Shown here: positions 7,046 to 14,680 of the stretch, piece by piece | Numbering within the stretch: position 1 is the first letter of the stretch | Layout: each line of letters starts with the position of its first letter | Assembly: GCA_040877875.1 (NCBI GenBank) | Contig: JBBDNC010000093.1 | Coordinates: 1-23,489 of the forward strand | Direction of reading: 5' to 3' | Length of the DNA: 23,489 nucleotides | DNA from: JBBDNC01 sp040877875 | GTDB taxonomy: Bacteria > Bacteroidota > Rhodothermia > Balneolales > Balneolaceae | Notes under the pieces: model-generated | Databases searched by the model: none | Seen by the model: only the letters and a program-made list of their open reading frames with translations | Told to the model about the DNA's origin: nothing | Program-made: the position numbers and the translations under genes

Positions 7046-10000
7046 TTGCCGTCAACAAAGACATTAACAGTTACCAAGGATTTTGACAATATCGGCATAT
7101 CTCTTGCCTCTGCGGAGACGATCCTCTCGCGGTCGCATGGAGAAGTGTTGACACCGGAAACCATCAATTACAGAACGTTCAAGCCTGAAATGGACGGACT
7201 CTTCTGTGAGAAGATCTTCGGGCCGGTGAAAGATTATGAATGCCATTGCGGTAAATACAAACGTATCCGCTACAAAGGTATAATTTGTGACCGCTGTGGT
7301 GTAGAAGTCACACGCAAGGCCGTTCGACGGGAACGTATGGGCCACATTACCCTGACCGTACCGGTCGTTCATATCTGGTATTTCAAATCCCTGCCGAATA
7401 AAATTGCTTACCTGCTCGGACTTTCCTCCAAGAACCTGGAGAGGATTGTCTATTTCGAAACGTTTGTGATCGTAAATCCGGGATTGGCCCGGGATTTGGG
7501 CTACAAACAGGGAGATTTGATCAGTGAAGAAGAGAAGTTTGATATTTTTGATCAGCTTCCTGAAGACCATTTTGAACTGGATAACGATGATGAAGATAAA
7601 TTCATCGTCAAGGAGGGAGCGGATGCCATCGAAGATCTGCTCATGAATATGGATCTGGATGAGACGGCCTACCGGTTGCGGGAAGAGGTTCGAAACGAAA
7701 CTTCCCAGATGCGCAAGAAGAAGAAACTGAAACGCCTTCAGGTGATTGAATCCTTCCGGGCTGCCAACAAGCATACGGAAAACCGTCCTGAATGGATGGT
7801 ACAGCGGGTCATACCGGTCATTCCCCCCGAGCTTCGTCCCCTGGTTCCCCTGGAAGGCGGACGCTTTGCGACTTCTGACCTGAACGACTTGTATCGACGT
7901 GTGATTATCCGGAATAACCGGTTGAAGCGACTGATCGATATCAAAGCCCCGGATGTGATTCTCCGTAATGAGAAACGCATGCTCCAGGAGGCAGTCGATT
8001 CGTTGTACGACAACTCAAGGAAATCCAATGCCGTCAGGAATAACAACCGGCCCCTGAAATCCCTGAGTGATATGCTCAAAGGGAAAAGCGGTCGATTCCG
8101 TCAAAATCTCCTGGGTAAGCGTGTTGATTATTCTGGCCGTTCGGTTATTGTTGTCGGGCCTGAATTGAAAATGCACGAATGCGGCCTGCCGAAAGAGATG
8201 GCTGTAGAATTGTATAAGCCGTTTGTCATACGAAGGCTGATTGAACGCGGATATGTAAAGACCGTGAAAAGTGCCAAGAAGGTTGTGGATCGCCGGGACC
8301 AGGTGGTCTGGGAAGTTCTTGAGAATGTAATCGACGGCCACCCGGTTCTTCTGAACCGTGCGCCGACGCTTCACAGGCTCGGAATCCAGGCGTATCAGCC
8401 GGTTTTGATTGAAGACAAGGCGATTCGTCTGCACCCGCTCTCTTGTACAGCGTTTAACGCTGACTTTGACGGTGACCAAATGGCTGTTCACCTCCCCCTG
8501 AGTCATGATGCTGTACTGGAGGCTTCTGTCCTCATGCTGGGATCTCATAATATCCTGAGTCCAGCCAGTGGTGGACCCGTCGCGGTACCGTCGCAGGATA
8601 TGGTACTGGGTGTTTATTATCTGACCAAGATGGCGAATGACAAAAGAGGAGAAGGCAAAACTTTTTCCAGTACGGATGAAGTGCTCATCGCTTATGATCA
8701 GAATAAGCTGGAAACTCACGCTAAAATCAATGTTCGTATTCCGGTCATCAATGAAGAAGGTGAGACCGTACACGAGATTAAGAAAACGACCACCGGACGA
8801 GTGTTGTTTAATGAAATCGTTCCGGACGGGCTTCCGTTCTTCAACCAGACATTGGGCAAGAAAGAACTTCGAAGTATTATCGGAGAAATTCATGCTTCGG
8901 TTGGAACCCGGCAGACGGCCGAGTTTCTTGATAAAATGAAACAGGTCGGATTTGAACGGGCCACAACAGGTGGATTGTCGTTTAGCCTGGAAGATATCAT
9001 CATCCCGAAAGCCAAGCAGGAATTGATTGACAAGGCTCATTCTGAAGTTTCAGATATCCAGGAGCGCTATGAGATGGGCTTCATTACGGATAATGAGCGG
9101 TATAACCAGGTGATTGACAAGTGGACGAGTACCACCAACAGGGTTTCTGAAACTCTGTTCAAAAGCCTGTCTGATGACCGGGATGGTTTCAATCCCGTAT
9201 TTATGATGGCTGATTCGGGTGCTCGGGGTTCAAAGGAGCAGATTCGTCAGCTCGGGGGGATGCGCGGACTGATGGCCAAACCTCAGAAAAGCTCCCTGCA
9301 ACAGGGAAATGAGGTCATTGAGAACCCAATTCTGTCCAGTTTCCGTGAAGGACTGACTGTACTTGAATACTTTATTTCCACTCACGGAGCCCGTAAGGGT
9401 CTGGCGGATACCGCACTGAAAACTGCCGATGCCGGCTATCTGACCCGGCGGCTGGTGGACGTGTCACAGGATATTATCATCAATGAGTTTGACTGTGGGA
9501 CCTTGCGTGGAATTAAAATGCAAGCTCTGAAGGATAATGAAGATATCATTGAACGCCTGGAAGACAGGATTTTGGGCCGTGTGTCCATGCATGATATCTA
9601 CGATCCGATTTCAGACGAGCTGATTTGCGAATCAAATCAGATGATTGATGAAGAGGTTGCGCAAAAAATTGCCGAGACCTCCATCGAAGAAGTTGAGATC
9701 CGGTCGGTACTTACCTGCGAAACTGAACGTGGTGTATGTGGTAAATGCTATGGCCGTGACCTTGCCCGAAATACCATGGTTCAGGTGGGTGAGGCAGTGG
9801 GTGTAATTGCCGCTCAATCTATCGGTGAGCCGGGTACACAGTTAACCTTGCGTACATTCCACGTAGGGGGTACAGCTTCCCGCCTTGAAGCCGATTCTCA
9901 GCACAAAGCCAAATTCGACGGTAAAGTGGAATTTGAAAATGTTCGCGTTGTCAATTATGACGACGGGGAAGAGATGCACAATGTTGTCCTGAGCCGGGCC

Positions 10001-11380
10001 GGTGAAATCAAATTGGTAAATGAAGATGGAAAAGTCCTGTCGACCTATAACGTTCCTTACGGTTCGGAACTGTTGGTTGAGGAAGGGGAGAAAATCCCCA
10101 AGGGAGTTCCCCTCTGTAAATGGGATCCGTACAATGCCCTGATCTTCAGTGAAATTGACGGTGTGGTTGAGTATAAGGATGTCATAGAAGAGATTACGTA
10201 TACCGAAGATACGGATACCCAAACGGGTCACCGTGAGAAAGTGATCATTGATTCGAAAGACAGATCGCTGATTCCTACCCTGATCGTTAAGGGTAAGGAT
10301 GATCGAATCCGTGAAAGTACACTGCCGGTGGAAACCCATATTTCGGTAGACGATGGAGATAAAGTTCAGGCCGGTCAGGTCTTGGCTAAAATTCCGAGAA
10401 CCGCATCCAAATCCAAGGATATCACGGCGGGTCTGCCGCGTATTACTGAACTGTTCGAGGCCCGGTCGCCTAACGAGCCGGCGGCTGTATCGGAGATTGA
10501 CGGTATCGTTAAGATGGGTGGACGTAAGCGTGGATCCCAGGAAGTCATCGTAACCAGCAAGGATGAGACAGATGAGAAGAAATATCTGATTTCCCTTGCA
10601 AAGCATATCCTTGTTCAGGAAAATGATTATGTGAAGGCGGGTCAGCCGCTCTCTGACGGGACTATTCCTGCCCAGGATATTTTAAATATCCTCGGTCCGT
10701 TTGCCGTACAAAGTTACCTGGTGAACGAAATTCAGGAAGTTTATCGTCTGCAGGGTGTGAAGATTAATGACAAGCATATTGAAGTGATTGTCCGAACCAT
10801 GATGCAGAAAGTCGAGGTTACGGATCCGGGAGATACCATGTACCTGGAAGGGGATAAAGTTGACCGGTTCGAATTGAATAACCGAAACGACGAATTGATC
10901 GGCAAGTTTGTGGTCATCGATCCGGGAGGAAGTGAGTTGAAACCCGGTGCAATCCTCGACCGTCGCGAGGTTCGTGAATACAATAACGAACTGATTAAGG
11001 ATGGAAAGGACGAGCTGCAAACCCGTGAAGCTGAACCGGCGATTTCAAAACCGATTTTGCTGGGAATTACCCGTGCAGCATTGAGTACGGAAAGTTGGCT
11101 GTCTGCCGCATCCTTCCAGGAAACCACCAAGGTTCTTACTCAAGCTTCGATTGAAGCGAAGAAGGACTACTTGCGGGGATTAAAGGAAAATGTCGTGGTC
11201 GGCCATAAAGTACCTGCCGGTACGGGTCTTAGGCAGTACGACGATATTATTGTCGGATCCAAAGCCGAAATGGAAGAAGGAGACGAAGAAGTACAAAAAG
11301 TCTTTGAAGCTCTGGGTGCCGACGACGGTGACGGAGAATCCGAATCCAAGACGGAAGCCGAGGAAAAAGAGAAAGAATAA
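7046..11380 (+). CDS. rpoC: DNA-directed RNA polymerase subunit beta'
   Basis: Beta' carries the catalytic magnesium ion. The active-site motif NADFDGDQ places the three aspartates at D473, D475 and D477. The N-terminal zinc site is C66, C68, C81, C84, and the second zinc site is C817, C891, C898, C901; all eight cysteines are present. The trigger-loop region (about 950) is intact. The 1444-residue length is typical for this group. The last about 30 residues are a Glu/Asp/Lys-rich tail of low complexity, common in Bacteroidota-type beta' but of no known function. Start is TTG 7046, fixed by GGAGG at 7034-7038. No clear intrinsic terminator follows the stop before the converging gene at 11453. 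Confidence 0.98.
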   Translation: MPSTKTLTVTKDFDNIGISLASAETILSRSHGEVLTPETINYRTFKPEMDGLFCEKIFGPVKDYECHCGKYKRIRYKGIICDRCGVEVTRKAVRRERMGHITLTVPVVHIWYFKSLPNKIAYLLGLSSKNLERIVYFETFVIVNPGLARDLGYKQGDLISEEEKFDIFDQLPEDHFELDNDDEDKFIVKEGADAIEDLLMNMDLDETAYRLREEVRNETSQMRKKKKLKRLQVIESFRAANKHTENRPEWMVQRVIPVIPPELRPLVPLEGGRFATSDLNDLYRRVIIRNNRLKRLIDIKAPDVILRNEKRMLQEAVDSLYDNSRKSNAVRNNNRPLKSLSDMLKGKSGRFRQNLLGKRVDYSGRSVIVVGPELKMHECGLPKEMAVELYKPFVIRRLIERGYVKTVKSAKKVVDRRDQVVWEVLENVIDGHPVLLNRAPTLHRLGIQAYQPVLIEDKAIRLHPLSCTAFNADFDGDQMAVHLPLSHDAVLEASVLMLGSHNILSPASGGPVAVPSQDMVLGVYYLTKMANDKRGEGKTFSSTDEVLIAYDQNKLETHAKINVRIPVINEEGETVHEIKKTTTGRVLFNEIVPDGLPFFNQTLGKKELRSIIGEIHASVGTRQTAEFLDKMKQVGFERATTGGLSFSLEDIIIPKAKQELIDKAHSEVSDIQERYEMGFITDNERYNQVIDKWTSTTNRVSETLFKSLSDDRDGFNPVFMMADSGARGSKEQIRQLGGMRGLMAKPQKSSLQQGNEVIENPILSSFREGLTVLEYFISTHGARKGLADTALKTADAGYLTRRLVDVSQDIIINEFDCGTLRGIKMQALKDNEDIIERLEDRILGRVSMHDIYDPISDELICESNQMIDEEVAQKIAETSIEEVEIRSVLTCETERGVCGKCYGRDLARNTMVQVGEAVGVIAAQSIGEPGTQLTLRTFHVGGTASRLEADSQHKAKFDGKVEFENVRVVNYDDGEEMHNVVLSRAGEIKLVNEDGKVLSTYNVPYGSELLVEEGEKIPKGVPLCKWDPYNALIFSEIDGVVEYKDVIEEITYTEDTDTQTGHREKVIIDSKDRSLIPTLIVKGKDDRIRESTLPVETHISVDDGDKVQAGQVLAKIPRTASKSKDITAGLPRITELFEARSPNEPAAVSEIDGIVKMGGRKRGSQEVIVTSKDETDEKKYLISLAKHILVQENDYVKAGQPLSDGTIPAQDILNILGPFAVQSYLVNEIQEVYRLQGVKINDKHIEVIVRTMMQKVEVTDPGDTMYLEGDKVDRFELNNRNDELIGKFVVIDPGGSELKPGAILDRREVREYNNELIKDGKDELQTREAEPAISKPILLGITRAALSTESWLSAASFQETTKVLTQASIEAKKDYLRGLKENVVVGHKVPAGTGLRQYDDIIVGSKAEMEEGDEEVQKVFEALGADDGDGESESKTEAEEKEKE

Positions 11381-11452
11381 TAATCAGGATAAAGTAATAA
11401 CCGGGTACAGTTGGAGGAGAACAAGTGCTCGGGTTTTACAGGATACTGATGT

Positions 11453-11755
11453 TTATTTGGACTTTTCAATATTTTCCAGAAGGTCTTCAGCTTCCTGGAT
11501 GAGGTTGTCTGCCCTTTGTTTGGCATCCTCGACAACTTCATTGCCTTTTTTCTTGGCATCGGATACCATGAACTCTTTTTCAAGCTGAAGTTCACGGATA
11601 AGTTTTTTTAAATCATCCTTGTATTTAGTCAAGCGGTAGGATAGAATATCACGGGTATTGCGTCCCTTATCGGGGGCAAATAAAAGGGCAATTCCGGCAC
11701 CCAATACGGCACCACTGAAGAGTCCGATTGTAAATTGTCTGGTAGATCTGCTCAT
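11453..11755 (-). CDS. YtxH-domain small membrane protein
   Basis: This 100-residue protein matches the YtxH-like family. A short polar start is followed by one glycine-rich membrane helix (about 8-26, GLFSGAVLGAGIALLFAP), then the typical APDKG turn, and then a long charged helix (about 35-98) predicted to be coiled coil. The family is widespread, membrane-anchored and of uncertain function, and is linked to stress in Firmicutes. It converges on rpoC with a 72 bp gap in which I see no strong terminator, so transcripts may overlap. No clear Shine-Dalgarno precedes the ATG. Confidence 0.85.
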   Translation of the reverse strand: MSRSTRQFTIGLFSGAVLGAGIALLFAPDKGRNTRDILSYRLTKYKDDLKKLIRELQLEKEFMVSDAKKKGNEVVEDAKQRADNLIQEAEDLLENIEKSK

Positions 11756-11889
11756 TGGTTTATGAATTTAAGTATTTTTATGTCTGTAATGAATGGGTCA
11801 GATGATGGGTATTAAGCTATAACTAATAAATTAAAGGTAAAAATAAAAACAAAGTGACGGTCTGCATGACTCTTTATGTTTGTTTATAT

Positions 11890-11894
11890 TCATT
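11890..11894. repeat. left target-site duplication of the MITE-like element
   Basis: TCATT directly abuts the left 10 bp inverted repeat and is repeated at 12057-12061 directly after the right one. Confidence 0.6.
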
Positions 11895-12056
11895 GAAGGC
11901 TTTGAAAAACCAGGGGTTTTGTTCAAGATCAAAACCTGAGTGAATTTGAAACCGTAGCTTATTAGCTATAAGTGAGGATTTCAAATTCACGAAAATGCCG
12001 ATATTGGGCAAAACAACGCTCATTTTTTGAACGCGTAGCGATTTTGCAAAGCCTTC
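11895..12056. mobile_element. MITE-like 162 bp structured element
   Basis: This element fills most of the 356 bp without genes between the YtxH-type gene and the transaldolase gene. It begins GAAGGCTTTG and ends CAAAGCCTTC, perfect 10 bp terminal inverted repeats, and is flanked by TCATT on both sides, as expected of a 5 bp target duplication. Inside are three further arms. One is a 7 bp stem GGTTTTG/CAAAACC (11915-11936). The second is a perfect 12 bp stem (11940-11951 with 11979-11990). The third is a composite stem GCAAAA/TTTTGC plus CGCT/AGCG (12008-12047). It has no transposase, so it would be non-autonomous. The alternative is a cis-regulatory RNA or structured repeat. No second copy was found in this window. 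Confidence 0.6.
11940..11990. repeat. 12 bp perfect inverted repeat inside the element
   Basis: GTGAATTTGAAA (11940-11951) is the exact reverse complement of TTTCAAATTCAC (11979-11990). The 27 nt loop contains a small secondary stem TAGCT/AGCTA. It forms the central arm of the structured element. Confidence 0.8.
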
Positions 12057-12061
12057 TCATT
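12057..12061. repeat. right target-site duplication of the MITE-like element
   Basis: TCATT follows the right inverted repeat without a gap and matches 11890-11894. Confidence 0.6.
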
Positions 12062-12111
12062 ACCCATAAGGTACTTTAACAACTCATCTCTTACATAACG
12101 AAGTAAACACT

Positions 12112-12771
12112 ATGAAAATTTTTATTGATACAGCTGATTTGAATGAAATTCAGGAAGCCAATGATCTGGGAGTACTGGATGGCGTTACAACAAACCCCAG
12201 TCTCTGTGCGAAGATAGGCGTAGAGGATTTTAAAGGACATATTGCTAAAATCTGCAAGATTGTAGATGGAGATGTTTCAGCAGAAGTCGTTTCGACTAAG
12301 TATGCAGATATTGTTGCGGAAGCCCGTCCGCTTGCAGAAATTGCAGACAATGTGGTCGTAAAGGTTCCCCTGATCAAGGATGGGATCAAAGCTATTAAAA
12401 CACTGAGTGACGAAGGGATAAAAATTAACTGTACTCTCTGTTTTAGTGCTACCCAGGCTTTGATTGCCGCCAAGGCGGGAGCGACCTATATTTCCCCGTT
12501 TATCGGCCGTCTGGATGATATTTCGAGTGACGGAATGACTCTGATTGCGGATATTGTAGAGATTTATGACAACTACGGATATGATACTGAAGTTCTTGCT
12601 GCCAGTATACGTCACCCGATGCATGTTCTGGAAGCAGCCCGGCTGGGTGCGGATGTTGCAACTATGCCGCTCAATGTGATCGACTCCTTGTTGAAACACC
12701 CGCTGACGGATATCGGTCTGGAGAAATTTCTGAGTGACTGGGATGCTCTTCAGGAAAAACTTGCGAAATAG
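12112..12771 (+). CDS. tal: transaldolase (small TalC/FSA-type)
   Basis: The enzyme transfers a dihydroxyacetone unit between sugar phosphates in the non-oxidative pentose-phosphate pathway. The 219-residue product is a short TIM-barrel transaldolase. GVTTNPSL is at 24-31, the Schiff-base lysine is K84 (VVVKVP), and RLDDIS, AASIRHP and MPLNVI follow. The family also contains fructose-6-phosphate aldolases. Those have Gln in the motif at about residue 59 (AQV), whereas true transaldolases have Glu; here it is SAEV with E58, so transaldolase is favoured. The ATG lies 55 bp beyond the MITE-like element, so any promoter is in that short stretch or inside the element. No strong Shine-Dalgarno is seen. 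It converges on the rlpA-like gene with a 20 bp gap. Confidence 0.92.
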   Translation: MKIFIDTADLNEIQEANDLGVLDGVTTNPSLCAKIGVEDFKGHIAKICKIVDGDVSAEVVSTKYADIVAEARPLAEIADNVVVKVPLIKDGIKAIKTLSDEGIKINCTLCFSATQALIAAKAGATYISPFIGRLDDISSDGMTLIADIVEIYDNYGYDTEVLAASIRHPMHVLEAARLGADVATMPLNVIDSLLKHPLTDIGLEKFLSDWDALQEKLAK

Positions 12772-12791
12772 AAGTAGAGAACGGGTCTAAC

Positions 12792-13472
12792 TCAATTCTC
12801 AACCTGCTTTACAAAACCGGAAAACCCGTCGCGCTGTAACACTGTCAGCTCTTTTTCGGCTTCTCCCACTTTGTGAAAAGTGCCGTAGTAAACACGATAC
12901 ACGGTTTTTCCGCTAACTCTGTTTTCTTCAACTCTCGAACCTTTGATTTTTCGTGACTCCTGTTGGGCACGTTGCCGGTCCTGATAAGAAGCGAGCTGGA
13001 CTGTAAACGTTTCACGGCTCGAAGAGTTGGAGAGGGTAACAGGCCGGTCCCCTTCATCCAGCAGGTACAGGAGAACATTGGCAGTACCCGGCTGAATCAT
13101 TTTAATTTCACGAGCTGCCCTTCGTGACAAATCAATGATACGATTTCCAACATAAGGCCCCCGATCATTGATTCGAACGTCTACCACATTCCCGTTGTCC
13201 TGGTTAACGACTCGAACGACTGTATTAAAAGGCAGGGTTTTATGGGCGGCAGTGAATCCGTCCATGTCATAGCGTTCTCCGTTTGCCGTGGGACGTCCAT
13301 GGAATTTCGGGCCATACCAGCTTGCCACTCCGGCGCCAATCATGGTCATCGAACCGTCGTCCGCTTCGCCGGCTCGAAACGATTCAGTGCTTCGTACCGT
13401 GCCACACGAGGAGATCAGCAAACCGACAAGGGTATACAGGAATATGACTTCTAAGAATCGGGAAACTCGCAT
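12792..13472 (-). CDS. rlpA: RlpA-like septal lipoprotein with SPOR domain
   Basis: RlpA proteins are outer-membrane lipoproteins that bind, and in some species cleave, denuded peptidoglycan at the septum. The 226-residue protein has a lipoprotein signal with lipobox ISSC (cysteine C23) and a double-psi beta-barrel at about 46-135 (GVASWYGPKFHGRPTANGE; RINDRGPYVGNRIIDLS). A C-terminal SPOR domain covers about 154-226 (TFTVQLASYQDRQRAQ). E66, D69, H77 and D103 are conserved at positions linked to lytic transglycosylase activity in Pseudomonas RlpA, so an active enzyme is plausible. It is convergent with the transaldolase gene, and its promoter lies in the 269 bp before the tRNA. Confidence 0.92.
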   Translation of the reverse strand: MRVSRFLEVIFLYTLVGLLISSCGTVRSTESFRAGEADDGSMTMIGAGVASWYGPKFHGRPTANGERYDMDGFTAAHKTLPFNTVVRVVNQDNGNVVDVRINDRGPYVGNRIIDLSRRAAREIKMIQPGTANVLLYLLDEGDRPVTLSNSSSRETFTVQLASYQDRQRAQQESRKIKGSRVEENRVSGKTVYRVYYGTFHKVGEAEKELTVLQRDGFSGFVKQVEN

Positions 13473-13741
13473 GTAAAAGATATATAAGTTGGGGTAGGTA
13501 TTGAGGAATCCTTGCCGGCAGATAAATTATAAAAAACCGCGGTTCGGGACAATATACGCCTTCAGGAGTTCAACGGCCCGATATAGCTTTCTGCAAATTC
13601 AACCCTGGAGTAATTCGTGATGGAACAATTGTTGCTCTATGGGATATTCAATCCACTCAATGGAACTGCTATAGAACCGTAAGCCCTGAAGAATCCTCAG
13701 ATATCGAGTTGTCTTGAATACTCTTATCATCTCTTATTAAG

Positions 13742-13813
13742 AGCCAATGGCCGGAATCGAACCGGCGACCTACTCTTTACGAGAGAGTTGCTCTACCCCT
13801 GAGCTACATTGGC
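13742..13813 (-). tRNA. tRNA-Thr (anticodon CGU)
   Basis: The minus strand folds into a complete 72 nt cloverleaf. The acceptor stem is GCCAATG/CATTGGC with U73, and U8 A9 follow. The D arm is GCTC-AGGGGTA-GAGC. The anticodon stem is ACTCT/AGAGT with loop CTCGTAA, giving anticodon CGU (plus-strand bases 13779-13781) for the ACG threonine codon. The T arm is GCCGG-TTCGAAT-CCGGC. CCA is not encoded, since CTC follows the discriminator. All stems are fully paired, so it should be functional. Confidence 0.96.
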
Positions 13814-13858
13814 TGATTAATCTGTTGCTGAACTGAATGACCGAATCCCGTTCGGGGT

Positions 13859-13890
13859 CAAATATACCAGTTACAAGATGAGATTGGCAA
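13859..13890 (-). promoter_or_regulatory. likely promoter of the tRNA-Thr gene
   Basis: On the minus strand TTGCCA, an 18 bp spacer and TATATT resemble sigma-70 boxes. The downstream box extends to TATATTTG, an exact match to the TAnnTTTG element of Bacteroidota promoters. The box ends about 45 bases ahead of the mature tRNA 5' end. A small hairpin (CCGAA/TTCGG, 13841-13855) lies in the leader. Confidence 0.5.
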
Positions 13891-13998
13891 TGGGTTTTGC
13901 ATGATTTCATTCAAATTATTTTTCTATTTTTATCCGATTAACCCGCATTTTTCACCAGGAAATTTTTTTCTAAGCAAGGTGAAGGTAAAATACTGACT

Positions 13999-14595
13999 AT
14001 GACGATTACCCTGACTCTTATTACGGTAACCTGTTTGATTTCTCTCGTCGCCTTGTATGGAAATCCCAAGCTGCTAAATTGGGGAATGCTCAGGCCTTAT
14101 CGAGCCGTGCGGCAGAAAAGCTGGCATGAACTGCTGGTTTCCGGATTTTTACATGCAAACATCGGACACCTTTTCGTCAATATGTTTGTCCTGTTTATCT
14201 TTGGAGCTATTCTTGAAGAGTCGTTAAGTGTATTACACTTCGTCGGATTGTATTTTAGCGGAATCCTGGTTTCAGCCCTGCCGTCTCTGGTCAAATTCAG
14301 GGACGATCCCACCTATGCTACATTGGGCGCCTCGGGCGCGGTCGAAAGCGTCCTGTTTGGATTCATTTTTTTGTTTCCGACTGAAAAACTCATCCTGATT
14401 CTACTGCCGATTCCGATTCCCGCCTGGTTATTCGGGATACTTTTTATTGTCTATAGTGTATTCGAGAGCAAGCGGCGGCGGGGACGTGTAAACCACGAAG
14501 CTCATATTGCAGGAGCTTTGTGGGGACTCCTCTATATGCTGATCTTTGTCCCCGGCAGTTTGGATCACATTCTGACAATCTTCAGCTTGAACTAA
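13999..14595 (+). CDS. rhomboid family intramembrane serine protease
   Basis: Rhomboids cleave membrane proteins within the bilayer. The 198-residue product has the minimal six-helix core. The conserved HxxxN motif is H57-N61 in ANIGHLFVNM, the catalytic serine is S112 in GASG (110-113), and the catalytic histidine is H169 in NHEAHIAGALWG (165-176). All key residues are present. Residues 1-20 form an N-terminal hydrophobic helix. The start ATG has a weak purine-rich stretch (AAGGTGAAGG) about 13 bases upstream. The gene is divergent from tRNA-Thr and convergent with serC, so it is probably transcribed alone. The substrate cannot be deduced. Confidence 0.92.
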   Translation: MTITLTLITVTCLISLVALYGNPKLLNWGMLRPYRAVRQKSWHELLVSGFLHANIGHLFVNMFVLFIFGAILEESLSVLHFVGLYFSGILVSALPSLVKFRDDPTYATLGASGAVESVLFGFIFLFPTEKLILILLPIPIPAWLFGILFIVYSVFESKRRRGRVNHEAHIAGALWGLLYMLIFVPGSLDHILTIFSLN

Positions 14596-14680
14596 GACCA
14601 CAGATCGCAGATCCGGACTCCCCTTCTTCACGGATTCAACACAATCACGATCAACAAAAGGCAGCCCCTTCGCTTAACAA

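Noticed and set aside
9842..10606. Long 254-codon minus-strand frame inside rpoC, and similar ones in rpoB and rpoC
   Set aside because: They lie opposite strongly conserved polymerase coding sequence, show no family resemblance, and are a codon-usage shadow of the real frames.
11190..11588. 132-codon plus-strand frame across the rpoC end and the YtxH-type gene
   Set aside because: It overlaps rpoC out of frame and is antisense to a recognisable YtxH protein; its translation is low in complexity and unlike any family.
13473..13741. Possible small gene or RNA between rlpA and tRNA-Thr
   Set aside because: The only plus-strand frame near 13620 has about 20 codons, and no stable hairpin or family-like RNA is recognisable.
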